DNA of 11,289 nucleotides from an uncultured Candidatus Melainabacteria bacterium (GTDB taxonomy: Bacteria > Cyanobacteriota > Vampirovibrionia > Gastranaerophilales > Gastranaerophilaceae). Under the pieces are notes generated by a model, which was not told the origin of the DNA, searched no databases, and saw only the letters and a list, made by a program, of their open reading frames with translations. The DNA is taken from positions 1 to 11,289 of the forward strand of contig CALBKW010000031.1 of assembly GCA_937895785.1 (NCBI GenBank), in the 5' to 3' direction. Every line of letters starts with the position of its first letter. Positions within the stretch are counted from its first letter, which is position 1. This document shows, one piece after another, positions 11,158 through 11,289 of this stretch. The translations under genes and the position numbers were made by a program.

Positions 11158-11172
11158 TATAATCTATTTATG
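11158..11172 (+). promoter_or_regulatory. -10 box placed for a leaderless mRNA (right-edge gene)
   Basis: TATAAT (11158-11163) is followed by six bases and the ATG at 11170. There is no Shine-Dalgarno and no good -35. This has the same geometry as the starts at 594, 2011, 7304 and 9868. Confidence 0.5.
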
Positions 11173-11289
11173 AACTTTTTAAGAACTATCAGTAAAATCA
11201 AATATTTTTTATTATTTTTAATTTTTGGTTTAGGTTTGTTTACCTATCCGATGTTTTTAAGTGGGTTTGACAAATTAGCTGGTGACTAT
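11170..11289 (+). CDS. Membrane or secreted protein, N-terminal fragment
   Basis: The frame is open for 40 codons to the window edge: MNFLRTISKIKYFLLFLIFG followed by LGLFTYPMFLSGFDKLAGDY. A basic start and a hydrophobic segment at about 12-30 make this a signal anchor or the first helix of a membrane protein. The stretch after it (LSGFDKLAGDY) faintly recalls the first loop of large multi-helix glycosyltransferase-like membrane proteins, but 40 residues are not enough to say. The start is supported by TATAAT ending 6 nt upstream. Confidence 0.6.
   Translation, partial: MNFLRTISKIKYFLLFLIFGLGLFTYPMFLSGFDKLAGDY

Overview
The window is AT-rich, densely packed bacterial DNA with small intergenic gaps; no gene-free stretch exceeds about 200 bp. 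The best guess for the source is a gut-associated, non-photosynthetic relative of Cyanobacteria (Melainabacteria/Vampirovibrionia, order Gastranaerophilales). This rests on the 501-residue protein at 8204-9709: its N-terminus (MGLAASQARLL) and C-terminus (TEY-x6-EYESVKNLI) look like a protein type I remember from that group. Low GC, a family-4 uracil-DNA glycosylase and an AsmA-type envelope protein are compatible but not diagnostic. The lineage call is recognition from memory, not a search result.

Layout. 1-130 is the start of a family-2 glycosyltransferase (minus strand, running off the left edge). 131-593 holds a tRNA-Arg(ACG) on the minus strand with a good promoter and terminator; between promoter and tRNA lies a degenerate copy of the tRNA 5' part. 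594-1678 is a pair of half-size chromate-family (CHR) transporter genes overlapping by 4 bp, closed by a strong terminator. 1744-1941 (minus) is a small unknown protein, divergent from a family-4 uracil-DNA glycosylase (2011-2592). The glycosylase overlaps, tail to tail, an unknown 583-residue protein (2581-4332, minus) that carries an HExxH metalloprotease-like C-terminus. Upstream of it on the same strand is a large AsmA-like envelope protein (4426-7263), divergent across 40 bp from a secreted WG-repeat protein (7304-8200). Next come the 501-residue helical/low-complexity protein (8204-9709, minus), a helix-turn-helix plus zinc-ribbon regulator (9868-10269), a 7-codon leader ORF (10362-10385), a 113-residue protein built on an REMGE(T/K)P repeat (10410-10751), a bidirectional terminator, a DUF378 membrane protein (10858-11061, minus) and the first 40 codons of a membrane or secreted protein (11170 to the right edge).

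How the parts may work together. AsmA-like protein, WG-repeat protein and glycosyltransferase all point to the cell envelope, but the window does not show one pathway. The regulator at 9868 and the REMGE-repeat gene share the 10-mer AATACATGTT in their upstream regions, which suggests that the regulator controls both itself and that gene. A window-wide pattern stands out: plus-strand genes without a Shine-Dalgarno sequence (594, 2011, 7304, 9868, 11170) have a TATAAT-like -10 box ending exactly 6 nt before the ATG, as expected for leaderless mRNAs. Most other genes have clear Shine-Dalgarno sites. The most original candidates are this leaderless start module, the tRNA-like leader before tRNA-Arg, the regulator/leader-ORF/REMGE-repeat cluster, and the HExxH protein.
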